Source: Epiperipatus broadwayi (lineage: Eukaryota > Onychophora > Udeonychophora > Euonychophora > Peripatidae). Taken from it: DNA of 64,000 nt. Below, in pieces: positions 32,880 to 44,649 of this stretch (position 1 is the stretch's first letter; each line of letters opens with the position of its first letter). The DNA lies in assembly GCA_028023455.1 (NCBI GenBank), contig JAQFVV010000031.1, positions 6,488,926 to 6,552,925 on the forward strand. Reading direction: 5' to 3'. A program made the translations under genes and the position numbers. The notes beneath the pieces were generated by a model that had not been told where the DNA came from, searched no databases, and saw nothing but the letters and a program-made list of their open reading frames with translations.

Positions 32880-33117
32880 GGAGATAATTTAAACCCAGGC
32901 CTTCAAGCTTCTTTCAGCTATCCACTTCATCTTATATAACCAACACACATAACCACATATATATATAAAATAGATGATCTTTAATATGCATATTTTATGC
33001 TCAACCAGAACTCATCAGTTGGTCAAGATCATCATCACCTGCACATCTTTACAATCACTCCTCAGTTTATATTAAGATAGCTCTCTTCTCACTTTAATGG
33101 GCAGTCATCAATCTTAT
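32880..33117 (-). mobile_element. SINE-A, minus-strand copy
   Basis: tRNA-like end at about 32885-32945 (antisense), then the core matching CTGATGAGTTCTGGTTGAGCAT on the minus strand, then part of the body. It shares sequence with 33290-33675 in the opposite orientation. Confidence 0.68.
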
Positions 33118-33225
33118 CCACCCTTTTACTCTTGCTTTGGTTATATAAGATGAAGTGGATAGCTGAAGGAATTTAGAAGTCTGTGTTTAAATCACTTTTA
33201 TTTGCATCTAAAGGTCAGTATATAG
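33118..33225 (+). mobile_element. SINE-A, tRNA-like end, plus strand
   Basis: Plus-strand module TGGTTATATAAGATGAAGTGG ... GTTTAAATCAC, complementary to the tRNA-like end at 32885-32945, so the two form an inverted pair about 250 bp apart. Confidence 0.6.
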
Positions 33226-33289
33226 TATATTTGTATTCAAATATTACAGATTCAGCCTGGATTATGTCGATCTCTCTTCTGTATATTTA

Positions 33290-33690
33290 ATTGGACATAT
33301 TAAAACCTATCAATGAGGGGTCATACTGACTTAAAATCAACATGAGTATGAGAACAGTGTTTGCATCAACAAAGGCTTTGAGCTAACCCTGTTATGGAAA
33401 TTAATAATTGGTGCCTGTAAAAGATTGAAGCTTGTTCATTAAAGTTTGAAGATTTTCCATCTTAATATAAACTGAGCACTGATTATATATATGTGTGTGA
33501 GTGATGATGATCTGGAGCAACTGATGAGTGCTAGTTCAGCATGAAATGGGTATGTTGGAGAGCATTTATCTTTTTACATGTATATGGTCATGGGTATTGG
33601 CTATGTAAAATGGAGCGGATAGTTGAATGAAGCTTGAAAGTATTTATTCAAATCTCCTCTAATTATATCTAAAGTTGAGTATTCAAATAC
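33290..33690 (+). mobile_element. SINE-A, near-full plus-strand copy
   Basis: Body from about 33290, core near 33515-33550 (CAACTGATGAGTGCTAGTTC), then a tRNA-like module with A-box-like TTGGCTATGTAAAATGG near 33597-33614 and a B-box-like TTCAAATCTCC near 33648. The tRNA-like part is at the 3' side, the reverse of the usual SINE layout. Confidence 0.7.
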
Positions 33691-33699
33691 AGCCATCTT

Positions 33700-34998
33700 A
33701 CAAGAAAGAAAAAGCAATTTTACCAGAAAATAAAACAACTTTTTTAAAGATCACAGACCATAGATTCTCCTTCCTCACATCCATTTCTTTACTAAAAACT
33801 TTATTAAAACCTCTCCTTTTTCAAACTAAGTTTTTGTATGTTCCCTTTGATTAATTAAATAATTCAAAAGACTGCCTACCCTCTGATCAAACTCTTCACA
33901 CAGCGCATAGAATCCCATACTCCCAAACTAGTTGCAGTGCCATATAGTATGGTGAATCCTGCACATCACTTTCTACTTGTGTCTTTCAACAAAAAGAGTA
34001 CTTTAACCCCCCCTCCCAATACAACTCCTTTTTTTTAGAATACCAAAGGCCCACTGATCATATGTTTAAACCACTTGCTTCTATCACATGCACACAATTC
34101 TATGATTAAATGTAAAAATCAAAGAAGCATGGCCTATAGCTAATGACACCTACTCTATAAAACAAAACAAAAAAAAAACATGTTTTTCTCTCTCCAAAAA
34201 AAGTGGGCGTTCTAGTGCACTTCGTATATATTTAAATATTTGGTGCATACATATTCCACCATGCTCACAACCCTTTTGCTATTATTATGAAAAAATAAAA
34301 TTTCTGAAAACGCTCAGCCAATTAATGCTATAATTTATATTAGCTTCACCATTGTCTGTGTTTTAGAGCATTTAAACATATTATTGAGACTACTTTCTCT
34401 TATTCCTACAATATACTTGTACAGTATTTAAATCATATAATAACTTTTTTTTTCGTTGTTATCTTTAATAAAACATTAAAACTTTTATGAGGCGGGCAAT
34501 CATTGTTTTGCATAAGGGCGCCGATAACCCTTTTTCCAGCCTTGAGTATACTTCAAAATTTTTAAATCTTTAATTATTGCTTTTATATTTTAAGCATATG
34601 CTTTTAAGTATTGAAAAAACAATTAAACTATTATTTCAAATAAATTCAATATATATAAGCAATCTTTTTCTAAAATAAAATGACAATTCAAATATAAATT
34701 AAAAAACATCTAAGATAAGCAAGACAGGCTTTTTTTTTTAATTTTAAATAGGTATTTATCAAAATAAAAATCAGCGTACTCGTATATTAACTTACTGCTG
34801 CGTAAAAAGCCATTTAATCTCTACTTAAATACTATGTTTCGACTAACCATTTTTTCAAAAGAACTGATAGATCCTAGTTAATTTGAAAAAAAAATATATA
34901 GAATATCTAAATAAAAGAATTGCTTAAATAAACTTTCTTTTTCCAAACGCTTAAAAATCTTGTACTGTATACAACAAACTAAAAGACATTCCTTTTAA
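33700..34998. other. AT-rich non-coding stretch
   Basis: No gene recognised. A short GC-richer patch lies at 34487-34530. Confidence 0.6.
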
Positions 34999-35311
34999 TT
35001 GAACAAAAAGAATTCTCAACATATAGATTACTTAAAATTCATTTGAACCCAGACTTTCAATCTATTCACAGTTTATCCTCTCTATCCAACATTACCGATA
35101 CACATGATCATTAAGTCTAGGTTAAGTATATACATTATGTTTGTATTTATTGAACAAAAAGAATTCTCAACATATAGATTAATTAAAATTCATTTGAACC
35201 CAGACTTTCAATCTATTCACAGTTTATCCTCTCTATCCAATATTACCGATACACAAGATCAATTTTAATTAAGTCTAGGTTAAGTATATACATTATGCTT
35301 GTATTTCAATA
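34999..35311. repeat. tandem duplication, unit about 151 bp, containing an antisense SINE-A tRNA-like end
   Basis: Units start with GAACAAAAAGAATTCTCAAC at 35001 and 35152 and both carry CATTTGAACCCAGACTTTC and the rest of an antisense tRNA-like module. The second copy has a short insertion near 35262. Few mismatches, so fairly recent. Confidence 0.92.
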
Positions 35312-35419
35312 TAACATAGAGATTAAGGAAAAGCAATATTTACATTTTTAGAAGACAACTGAAATATTAGAAATGTAAAATATTTAGTATGATAGAAAAA
35401 ATACAATTCAATGACGTTT

Positions 35420-35905
35420 CATAATAATATTTATTGGCTATTCATTAGACTATCGATTATTCACTTAATCAATAATGTTTCTATAATGTAATTTTCATTA
35501 TACCACTCTCACATACGGAGTGGATTGGTTTCTATCCGTTTTTAGTATCTTTGAGAGAGGTATTTATAGACACATGATCAAAGACACACGAAAAAGATGT
35601 ATAATTCTCATTTGTAATAAACGTCCCTGATCACAATCTCTTACGCACATCTTCATCATTGTTTACTATATATAGATAGTCAATAACTACAGTTTAACTG
35701 ATAAGTGCCAATTCAACTTTGACACAAACCACTTAATGAAAGTATGTTAATAATATTTATTAGTCATTCATTGGACTACAGATTATCCACTTAGTAAATA
35801 ATATTTCTGTAGTGTAAATAGATAGAAAACAATCAATACCTTCTGTGAGAATGGTGTTGTGAAAATTATTCTACAGAAATATTATTCATTTAATAATGCT
35901 TGTGT
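35420..35905. repeat. repeated block with direct and inverted copies
   Basis: A unit with TAATAATATTTATTGGC/AGTCATTCATT and AATAATRTTTCTRTAGTGTAA (IUPAC) occurs at about 35422-35498 and 35749-35820, and its end recurs inverted at about 35868-35898 (TTCTACAGAAATATTATT). The inverted pair around 35800-35898 could fold into a hairpin. The family is not recognised. Confidence 0.65.
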
Positions 35906-36561
35906 ATTTCAGAATTTATGTATAATTTTTTTATTCATTTATTTTTTATTAAAAAAAAAAGAAAAAGTTCATAAATTTAAATATAATCCAAAATTAACCT
36001 ATTTTTTTTGTTCCTTCATCTAACTGCATATCAATTACATTGAAAATCTGGTGAATTGTATTTAAATTGAAATTAAAATGATCAAAATTATTTATTGTGT
36101 GTATTAATTATTGTCGTTAATTAAATTAAAATGTTATAATTATATGTTAAAAAACGATTACAAATCTACTTAATTATTAGTATTTCCGTTATAACGACCT
36201 TTCATCGTAGAAACATTTCTATAGTCTGATTTAAGCTTGAATTTATTGATACACAAAACAAATAATATTTAGAAATATTGTTTTGTTTTTTTAATGATGA
36301 GTAGCGTAGTTCTTTTAGAAAAAAATGTAACTGCTACATAAGTCTAAATATTTGCGAAGAAATTTTTGTCTGTCTTCCATATATACTTAATTAATGTTTA
36401 AAAAACTCTAAAACCAACACAAATTATTGTTTATATTTTTTTATAAACTCCATTTTATTTGTGATCTGAATTACACAAACGAAAAAAAAAATTCTACTAT
36501 CATCATTATTAAAACTTAAAAATATTTTTTTATTTATACTTATAGTGAAAGTCCACTATGT
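35906..36561. other. AT-rich non-coding stretch
   Basis: Long A and T runs; nothing recognised. Confidence 0.6.
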
Positions 36562-37045
36562 CGAAAGGGTTATAAATTTATGGCTTCTTTAAAGTTTTAC
36601 AGCTTAGTACTGCTTTCGACCAGGCTGTCATATTCATAGCGCCTGGTCATATTCATAGCACTAATATGGGTGTATGTAAGCCCAAATACATATACAAACG
36701 TGACAAAACAGATTCCAACTTAAAGACCTATTTTAAAGCACGAGAATGTCTTAGGGCACAATTTTGATCTACTTAATATTAAAGTCGGTTTGCATTCAGT
36801 GTAATGATCGAAAGAGAAAAATATAAAGAGGTGTGGTTTATCACAAATAACACCCACATGATAAACACAAAGACTCATGTGTTGCATTATCATGCAGGTG
36901 GTGTATTTAAATTAGCAAATTGTTTGTTGTACCAACTTATAAGTTCTATATTTTATACACCCATATTAGTGCTATAAAATATAACTGGCCTGGTCTAAAG
37001 CAGTGTGATGTAAATCTTTAAACAGTCATAAGTTAATAATCTTTC
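36562..37045. mobile_element. foldback element with about 100-bp arms (FB3)
   Basis: Left arm 36562-36676 and right arm 36955-37045 are complementary over ACTGCTTTMGACCAGGC (IUPAC) and ATAGCACTAATATGGGTGTAT with mismatches. The left arm has a small internal duplication of CCTGGTCATATTCATAGC. About 280 bp of non-coding DNA lies between the arms. Confidence 0.7.
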
Positions 37046-37406
37046 CATACAAACTAATAAGAAAAGAAAAAAGAATGGATTGGACCTATCAGTTTTTCAT
37101 TGTTTCTGTAGCTATAGAATAATTTTATTGTTGTTGTTGTTTGTAAGAACCTGCAAAGAATAAGAATTACAAAAAATAGTTTTTAGATTTAAAAACTTAT
37201 GATTTTATTTTTATTATAGAAATTTGCATAACAATCATTACAAGATTATATATTTTTAATTTTTAATTATAAAGTTTGCATAAATATCTTCAAAAGTAAA
37301 TACTTCAATTATAGTTTTTAGAGAAGCAATTAGTCATAAGTCTAAATATTTTTAAGAGATTGCGTCTGCTGAAATTCATTTTTTATTAGTCATAATAATA
37401 TTTATT

Positions 37407-37494
37407 AAGGCAATAAGCCTTTAAGCATGTGCACTTGAAAATGCGAAGGTAGGGACCTCTACAGGCCTTAACCACAAGCTTACGCGTTGGAAGA
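37407..37494 (-). repeat. short interspersed repeat C, copy 1
   Basis: Shares GTAGGGACCTCTACAGG and TTAACCACAAGCTTA with 43101-43187. Read on the minus strand it has a loosely tRNA-like layout (AAGCTTGTGGTTAAGG then CCTTCGCATTTTC), so it may be another tRNA-derived SINE; the match is weak. Confidence 0.55.
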
Positions 37495-37599
37495 ATTTCT
37501 TTTTTGAAATATTTATATCTCGAATCAACTTTATCTTTATTGTGAATAGAATGCTTCATTCGTATTCATTTGAAAATGTTTTGATTCATTATATTACCT

Positions 37600-37800
37600 A
37601 ATATTATCATTGCTAGAGATTTTAATATCATTGATAAATCAGATTACTCCTCTTTTAATGCTTCTTTATTGTCAGACAATATACAATACTTTTGTTTTCC
37701 AATTTATCAAAATTAAGCATTATAATTTCGTTCTAGTTCTCTTAATAGAAATGAAGTCTATATTTTAAATAACATGTCCACATGTGAATGTTTTTCAGTT
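37600..37800 (+). pseudogene. possible LINE endonuclease relic
   Basis: One frame reads NIIIARDFNIIDKSDYSSF near 37605-37660, resembling the G-D-F-N-x-D motif region of LINE endonucleases. Too short and decayed to be sure or to assign a family. Confidence 0.3.
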
Positions 37801-37809
37801 ATATATTAA

Positions 37810-38511
37810 TTTGTACCACACAATCTACTGATATTATTGTTGTTATCATTGTCATCTTTAGAGTAAGAGGCACCTTTGTGCAAGATACATTTTAGCACAC
37901 CCCCTCCCCCCACATCCATGTAATAAAATTTATAAATTAAAACAAAATGAATTCTATAAAATTTTATTTTGTAAAAGATATAAACACAATAGAACCTCAA
38001 ACAATTATAATCATTTAGATTACTTACACTTTTAGCTTTTTATTTACATATTAACTACCCTGATTTTCATGCCCCCAAAACAACTCCCTTAATTTTTCTT
38101 AATACGTGGTAAATAACAACATGATTCTGAAAATTTTCGACCAGTCTAGCCTTTAGGAAAATCCTTATTAACTTCCTGAATAATAGACTTTTCAAGTAAT
38201 ATTTGTGTTCATAATTTTTGGTCATGTGCCTGGATAGTTAAATTTCATGTAAAATCGAAAGATTCAGGTTTTTCACTCTTAGAAAAATTTAGAATAAATG
38301 AACATAAATGTTTCACAAATAGAATAAGAAATAGACACAGGTTACAGTGACTTAATGACAGGAGTAGTAATTTAACATTAGTTTAATGTAACCAATTAAT
38401 TATAGATACAAAAGAAATTAACGAATATAATTGACACTCAGTATACACATATGTGTCAAGTTATATATATATATATATAAGCTTATTCAGAACTGGAGCA
38501 ACTATAGTAAG
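37810..38511. other. AT-rich non-coding stretch
   Basis: Short poly-C tract near 37899-37911 and (AT)n at 38462-38478; no gene recognised. Confidence 0.6.
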
Positions 38512-38525
38512 AACAATGCATGGCA
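38512..38525 (+). repeat. left 14-bp target site duplication of SINE-B
   Basis: AACAATGCATGGCA, identical to 38633-38646. Confidence 0.9.
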
Positions 38526-38632
38526 GTCTTGCATTGATGGTCGAGAGGTCAGCGTGACTGCTTTGCTCTTGCAGGCAGTTGCCCGGGTTGCGGGTTTGCG
38601 TCCCGGCCGATGCTATGACACTTAAAAAAAAA
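38526..38632 (+). mobile_element. tRNA-derived short SINE, copy 2, young (SINE-B)
   Basis: About 107 bp: A-box-like TGGTCGAGAGG near 38538, B-box-like GGGTTTGCGTCC near 38592-38603, 3' end CCGGCCGATGCTATGACACTT and an A-run, bounded by a perfect 14-bp direct repeat. The overall layout is that of a tRNA-derived SINE moved by a LINE RT. It is much richer in GC than its surroundings. Shares its 3' end with 20799-20912. The arm after the A box resembles tRNAs with a long variable loop (Ser/Leu type), but I do not assign an isotype. Confidence 0.85.
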
Positions 38633-38646
38633 AACAATGCATGGCA
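38633..38646 (+). repeat. right 14-bp target site duplication of SINE-B
   Basis: AACAATGCATGGCA, identical to 38512-38525. Confidence 0.9.
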
Positions 38647-38649
38647 AAA

Positions 38650-40252
38650 AACACACGAGCCTGCATGACCTTCTCTTTTGTAGAGTGAAACAATAAATGA
38701 AAACATTTTATCCACCTACTAAATGTATCTAGGGTTTTGTTTTTTGGCCAAAACTCTGTAATTTGTAGGCCCTACAATAACTATCACATGTGAAATAATA
38801 CAATTTTAATATACTGATCCGTTTTTTCATCTGCGTGGAATGTTTATATGCCTGCGTAAATGTTTTTCAGTTTTTTATCTTATTAATATCAAGATATAAT
38901 GAATAATTAAAATTAAAATCTTCATAAATCAGAAAGGTAAATTTATATTTATTATATATTGATCATTATTGCAACAATAAACTATATTTATTTTTGTAAG
39001 TTTTGACATTAAAATCCACTTTTTCTCTGTTTTTTTATAAGAAAACTTGAAAAAATGTCTTTAGTTATGTAATATGTTTGACAAATACCTTATATTTTCC
39101 ATTCATTTATTTCTATAAAATAAACTCGGGATTAAAACACACATATACTAAAATGCAACAAATTAATATTTAAAAAGTATTTTTTGAAACAATAATTAAA
39201 TAATAACACAAAACAAAAATATTTATTTAGTAATTTATTGAATTTTAACTTTTTTCTTTTTTTATTCTTTCAAAAATTTTTATTTTTATTTTTTTTTTGG
39301 ACATTGCTGCAAAATTGCTAATAAAAAAAATGGTTTCATCATATGTAACACTTCCCTCCCCTCTCGCAAACACATGAAGACATTGTACTGGTCCCCTTCT
39401 TTTTTTTCTTAGGCTGGCTTTAATTCAACTTTTAGTTTACTTATCTGTTTACTGAAAGTGTTATTTATCACTAGTGTATGATTCTCTGTGATAGAATGTC
39501 CAATGACATTTTCTGCTGCTTCAACCGCAAAGTTTGGACAATCTTGATACTTCATTACCCTTTATGAGAGGAAAAGTGAAATTCTTTTCAGTATCCCTTA
39601 CGTAACAGCTTGCCTTCATTATTTTCTCTGAAGTACATTCATTATAATTGGCTCATGTGACACTTACACTTTTTTAGCAATATTTAGGCCAACATTAATC
39701 ACCATATCCATTAATTTCTTAAAATTAATTAAAAATGATTCTTGTTTGTTTCAAAACCCATTCACAATCTTTTATGTACAAACATTTTAATATTTTATAT
39801 TAACAAATTTATAACTATTTAACAATAAAATGTGTACTTTATTATTAAGTTTTTATGGGCATCGTATTCCACTATTAATAACTATCCTTCATTGTATACA
39901 TTCTGATATTTAAATTATTTTTACTCACATTATTTATTCAATAAACTTTTAAAAGTCATTTACATGCTTTTTCACATTACTTTAATGTTATATCATGATG
40001 GGTAATTTTAAAACATCTTTATTATGCTTTTGAACTTTATTTTAATATTAGATTATTTTGGGTAATTAAAAAAATCAAATGGTTTTGCTCTACTATAATA
40101 AATGTTTTAAGAACTTATCTCCATAGAATGACGTTGAGAAGAGTTTTCAAATGATGCTGTATGGTTATTACATTCAAACAAATAGCATTAAAATAAAAGT
40201 ATAATTATTGTTAAAAATATTTTGGTGCATAATATATTTTTTAAATCCTATG
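38650..40252. other. AT-rich non-coding stretch
   Basis: Long homopolymer runs and no recognised gene or repeat family. Confidence 0.6.
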
Positions 40253-40450
40253 GACAATTGAAATTTCAAACTGGATTCCAAGAGAGTGTAAAAGACCAAG
40301 AAAGAGACCACATGTGAGATGGGTGGATGAAATAAGAAAGTGTGCAGGGGTGATGTAGAGAAGAGAAGCTAAAGATAGGAAAAGATGGATTGAACTTGGA
40401 GAGACCTTCATCCTGCAGTGGATTGATAATGGTTGATGATGATGATGGTT
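40253..40450 (+). mobile_element. RTE-type LINE (F4), 3'-end fragment
   Basis: Plus-strand copy of the last part of the RTE ORF and 3' end, closing with GGTTGATGATGATGATGG. Strongly 5'-truncated; matches 45190-45385 in antisense. Confidence 0.87.
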
Positions 40451-40454
40451 TTTG

Positions 40455-41925
40455 ACTAATTATGACTTCCCCGAATGTGACAGTCATGTAGCTAAAGGAA
40501 GCCCACAATAAAAAACAATTTAAGTTAATATTATAAATCAATTACAAGTTTATATATAGGTAATACATCCCATGAGCCATAGTTCAACGAAAAGTAAATT
40601 AGTGAAACATATAAAAAATGGTATTAAAATTAAATAAAAAATACTATTCATATTAAATATAAGGCAGGATCACAATCTATTCTAGTGACCTATATTCCAA
40701 CAGAGAACACATACTGTTGCTAAAACATTTGAAGTATTATTGATGAACATAATTATATACTATATATTTGTACTGCCAAATTAATATAATTATTAAAAGA
40801 CAACATTTGTAAATAAGTTTATTTTAAAATAAATAATTAATAGCAATGTGTCATTGTTTTATATATAAATAAGAATACTTAAATAAAAGTGATTTGGAAG
40901 TGTAAACATTTTCGTTTGCATATAAATTTTATTAATTACAACATTGAAATAGTGTGTCCATATATTCAGTTTAGCACAATAGTGAACTATATAATATTTA
41001 GTATATTTTGGACAATAGACACAAAAGTAAATAAATAATAATATTTTTATATTTAAGTAAAACATATTTGCAATTGGTTAATGTTTCTAACAATGAAGTC
41101 ATTTGAAAATGTAAATACTTACATTGACATATAAATTATACTACTTATCCCATGAAAATGTTACTTGTGTTTCTAACAATGGAATGATTTGGAATTGAAA
41201 CATTTTTATTTCCTTTGTAACACTATTGATAAAACACTATTAATGAAGTGCCTTACTGCCTGATACTACCTGCATGACTACCTGTTGTGGCCCTGGTTTT
41301 TATAAATTACTTTAAATTGTTTTATTTTCTGAATATTAAATGTTATAAAGAGGTATTTATTTTAGTTTGTGAAAAGCTACTTCCAGTCTTGACTGGATTT
41401 CTGTATATTTCTCTACAGATATTAATCAAAGTGTGGAAATTGTTGAAAAAATGAGATTAATCACAAAATGTTCCATATATAAAACTATCATTAGTATCTG
41501 TGTAACTGTCTGTTACTGGACTGGCTGACAGTTGACTTGGACACTGTTGCCATGAAGCAACAAGGCATTAAAAAATACAAAAGTTAATAGTTACAAATAT
41601 TAAAAATAGGGAAATATCTATGTTTTTTATTGCTGTGTTAACATATTGATTTGATTTTAAAACAAACTTTAACAATGTAGAACATATTGGTCGAGAAAAT
41701 AAAAAATATATTTTAAAAATGGCAATTATCTAGTAATATTGAATGTATTTTTGAGAAATATTAACAAAAATGTAAATAACTTTTAAAGACAGGTTTGGTG
41801 ACAATATTTGACATATATATCGAATGATCCTACTTTTAGCTTAAAAAATCATATTATATAGGCAATATCTTAAAACACCACATATAATTTTCATAACGAC
41901 TTTATCAATTATAAAAATTGGCATG
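40455..41925. other. AT-rich non-coding stretch
   Basis: No gene or repeat family recognised. Confidence 0.6.
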
Positions 41926-41929
41926 ATCT

Positions 41930-43100
41930 ACTCAGAAAGTTGTTTATAGAAAATATTGAAGTCATCTTACCAAGAAAATCTAGGGAGTTTACAATCTTTT
42001 GTTAAAAAATTTGTCATTACTAAAAAAAGATTCATATTGATGTCAATTCTAGTTTATGTGATGATGTTCTACATTTTACATTTTTTAACTTTCTGGAAAA
42101 TTTGAAGACTATTCAGAGTTTAAGAATGTCTATTAATTTGTAAAAATATACTGCTGCTTTTCTTGGATACATTATTAATTATTTTATAGAAACTTTTTTT
42201 AATTACTTGCCAAAACTGTGTCATTCTTTCAAAATAGTTTTAGCAATTTAATTCATCATTTTTATGATTTCATCATTGTTGATGTATGTTGAGTCTTAGC
42301 TTCAATGCAACATGTTCTTTTAACTTCATAAATCAACTAAATTAGTCATTTCTATTATTTTATCATAGTGCTTATGCAGTTAAAGATCAACAGCAATTAA
42401 ATGTTATTTATTTTGATTTATTCAACGCCTTTGATACAATAAATAGTACAATTACATTTTTATAAAAAAAAAGTGCATTATTTTCTCTCAGAGTATAACT
42501 AAATATTTTTTTTAATTATTAAAACAAGAATATAGAGAAGAAAATAAACCTACAGGCATGTGTTTATACACATTTATATCAATTATCCATAAGCATCTGT
42601 TTAAAAACATAAGAGGGTCAATTATATTTTGAGTGTATTATTATATAAGCCAATCTTTGTTCACCATGCTGAAATCAGGGCCTCAACCTTATATGTCCCT
42701 GATATATAACTTGACAAATGAATTGTGCAAACTAATTCATTCTATAACATGAGAGAGATAGAATCTCATTTTTAATTACCAGTGAAATTCAGCACAACGA
42801 TTGAAAGTTGGCTTATACAAACAATAAGTTCTAATAATAAATGGTCCACTTATCCTTTGTAAAAATGAATGCTTACAGGTGAGTGCATGTAAATTTGTAA
42901 AAGCACATGATTGAAGGTTTATTCCCTTCCCTATATTACATAATATATGAATACATTATTTATTACAGTAAAACAAGAATTCTTAATGCTCATTTTATAA
43001 GTCTTCTATTCATTTTATTGCAATGTAAAAGTATTTCAAGGCAGTTTCATATCATTATTATTGCTTACTATTTATATTAATGATTTAAGTAATATATACT
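41930..43100 (+). pseudogene. decayed relic of LINE family F1
   Basis: Translated scraps line up in order with the F1 protein at 3385-5520: IDVNSSLCDD near 42037-42065 (F1 has MDYNSSLCAD), VIYFDLFNAFDTIN near 42400-42445 (F1 motif A YFDLSKAFDKVD), and TIYINDLSN near 43062-43092 (F1 NIYIDDLGE). Stops and frameshifts are frequent, so it is an old, non-functional copy. Confidence 0.7.
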
Positions 43101-43187
43101 AAGGCTGTAACCCCAAGAATATGCACATAAAAATGCGATAGTAGGGACCTCTACAGGTCTTAACCACAAGCTTATATTTTTGAAGAA
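43101..43187 (-). repeat. short interspersed repeat C, copy 2
   Basis: Second copy of the block at 37407-37494, here directly after the last recognisable F1 text. Confidence 0.6.
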
Positions 43188-43487
43188 AGTGAACATTTGA
43201 AATTTTTGTCTTGTACAGATAAAGATTTTTTTAGGGCATTAAAATAAAAATGCCAATATGAATATTAATATAAAAATATATACAACAGTTTCTCATTTCA
43301 AGAAATGAGAATTTGAAGTATTTCTTCATATATTAAGAATTATAAAATAAGTTCAGCTACTATTCCAAAAAAAAAAACAATTCTCTGAATTATTGTTATG
43401 ATTAATAATAATTCTACAACTTTTGGTAACCATTTTTAAACATTAGCAGATAATTTAATGATTTTATTAAACTTAAAATATGTATTT

Positions 43488-44013
43488 GTATTTATATATT
43501 GAACTATTTCTATCATCTAATATTAATTATTGAATGTCTTTAGAAAATGTTAACTTCATTTAAATTTTCCAATCATATTCAAATGTTAGAAATGGCACAC
43601 ATGTTAGTATATGCACAATGTTTCAAATATTGTTTGCTTTTCTTCTTCAGATGTTGCTGGCCTGACCAGTAACAGTACGAGCATGTGAATCAAAAATGGA
43701 CCCTTAAATTCTTGAATTTTAAGATAATGTTCTAGCCAACTGGGTCATTCTGCCAAAGATGTTCAGTTCATTAGAGAGTTAACTTAAAATCCAATATTCA
43801 AGAATCTAAGGATGCTAATACTGTCACTGGTCAGGCCGGCAACACTTGAAAACAAAAGAAAAAAACAACACTTCAAACACCGTGTATATATTAACCTGTA
43901 TGCTATTATTAATATTTGAATATAATTGGAAAATTTAAATGAAGTTAAATTTTTCTAAAGATATTTAATAATTAATATTAAATGATGGAAACAGTTCAGA
44001 TATATAAATACAA
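43488..44013. mobile_element. foldback element with tRNA-like boxes, copy 2 (FB1)
   Basis: Same family as 13334-13819: matching outer ends (TTTATATATTGAACTATTTC and its complement), matching inner GGCCTGACCAGT arms, and an A-box-like TGACCCAGTTGG on the minus strand near 43738-43749. The B box is degraded. It is about 40 bp longer than copy 1 because of extra sequence near the centre. Confidence 0.72.
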
Positions 44014-44199
44014 TTAAAATATCATCATCACAAGCCTTCAGGGAAACATTAAAATATGTATTTTTTTAGTCTTTCCTATTTTAAAAAAGGGTTAAGTTAT
44101 TTGGAAACTCAGCTTTAAATAAACTTTCACAGAATTCAATTGGTGTATCAAGATTTTATAGATATTACAATGTAAATAATATTTATAAAGTATTATTGT

Positions 44200-44301
44200 T
44201 AATAAGGGATGCAAATTCAGACTTTTACACTACCCTCAGCTCTCCATGACTCATATTGATGACCCACCTGATCATACACTTGTTGAAAAGATAAATAGTT
44301 A

Positions 44302-44353
<52 letters not shown>

Positions 44354-44645
44354 GCTAAACCAGCAGTCATCAGTTGGTTCAGATTACTATCTCCACACAT
44401 ATATACAATCGTGCTCAGCTTTATATTAAGATAGCCAATCTTCATACTTTAATGGACAGGCTTCAAACTGCACCAAAACACAACTATTCAGCTATCCATT
44501 TCATTAAAAATCTGATGGTGGAACGTTCAAAGTCCACGTTAGTGCCAAGATTGTCATCCTACCCATATTGACCATTTAGTCATTTTGACCTCTCATGCAG
44601 TGGAGAATAATCCATTTGCATACATATGTGAGGGGTGGGCAGACC
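44200..44645 (-). mobile_element. SINE-A, near-full minus-strand copy with internal (AT)n
   Basis: Antisense tRNA-like end at about 44210-44260, then an (AT)n tract at 44305-44350 sitting just after the core's AGCATA, then the core (44359-44383) and body. It matches the sense copy at 58655-58905 well, including GAACGTTCCACCATCAGATT on the minus strand. Confidence 0.75.
44305..44350. repeat. (AT)n microsatellite inside SINE-A
   Basis: About 23 AT units within the SINE copy. Confidence 0.95.
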
Positions 44646-44649
44646 TTTA

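Noticed and set aside
38526-38632. Functional tRNA gene
   Set aside because: It has A- and B-box-like text but is flanked by a 14-bp target duplication and an A-run, and the same 3' end recurs elsewhere, so it is a SINE.
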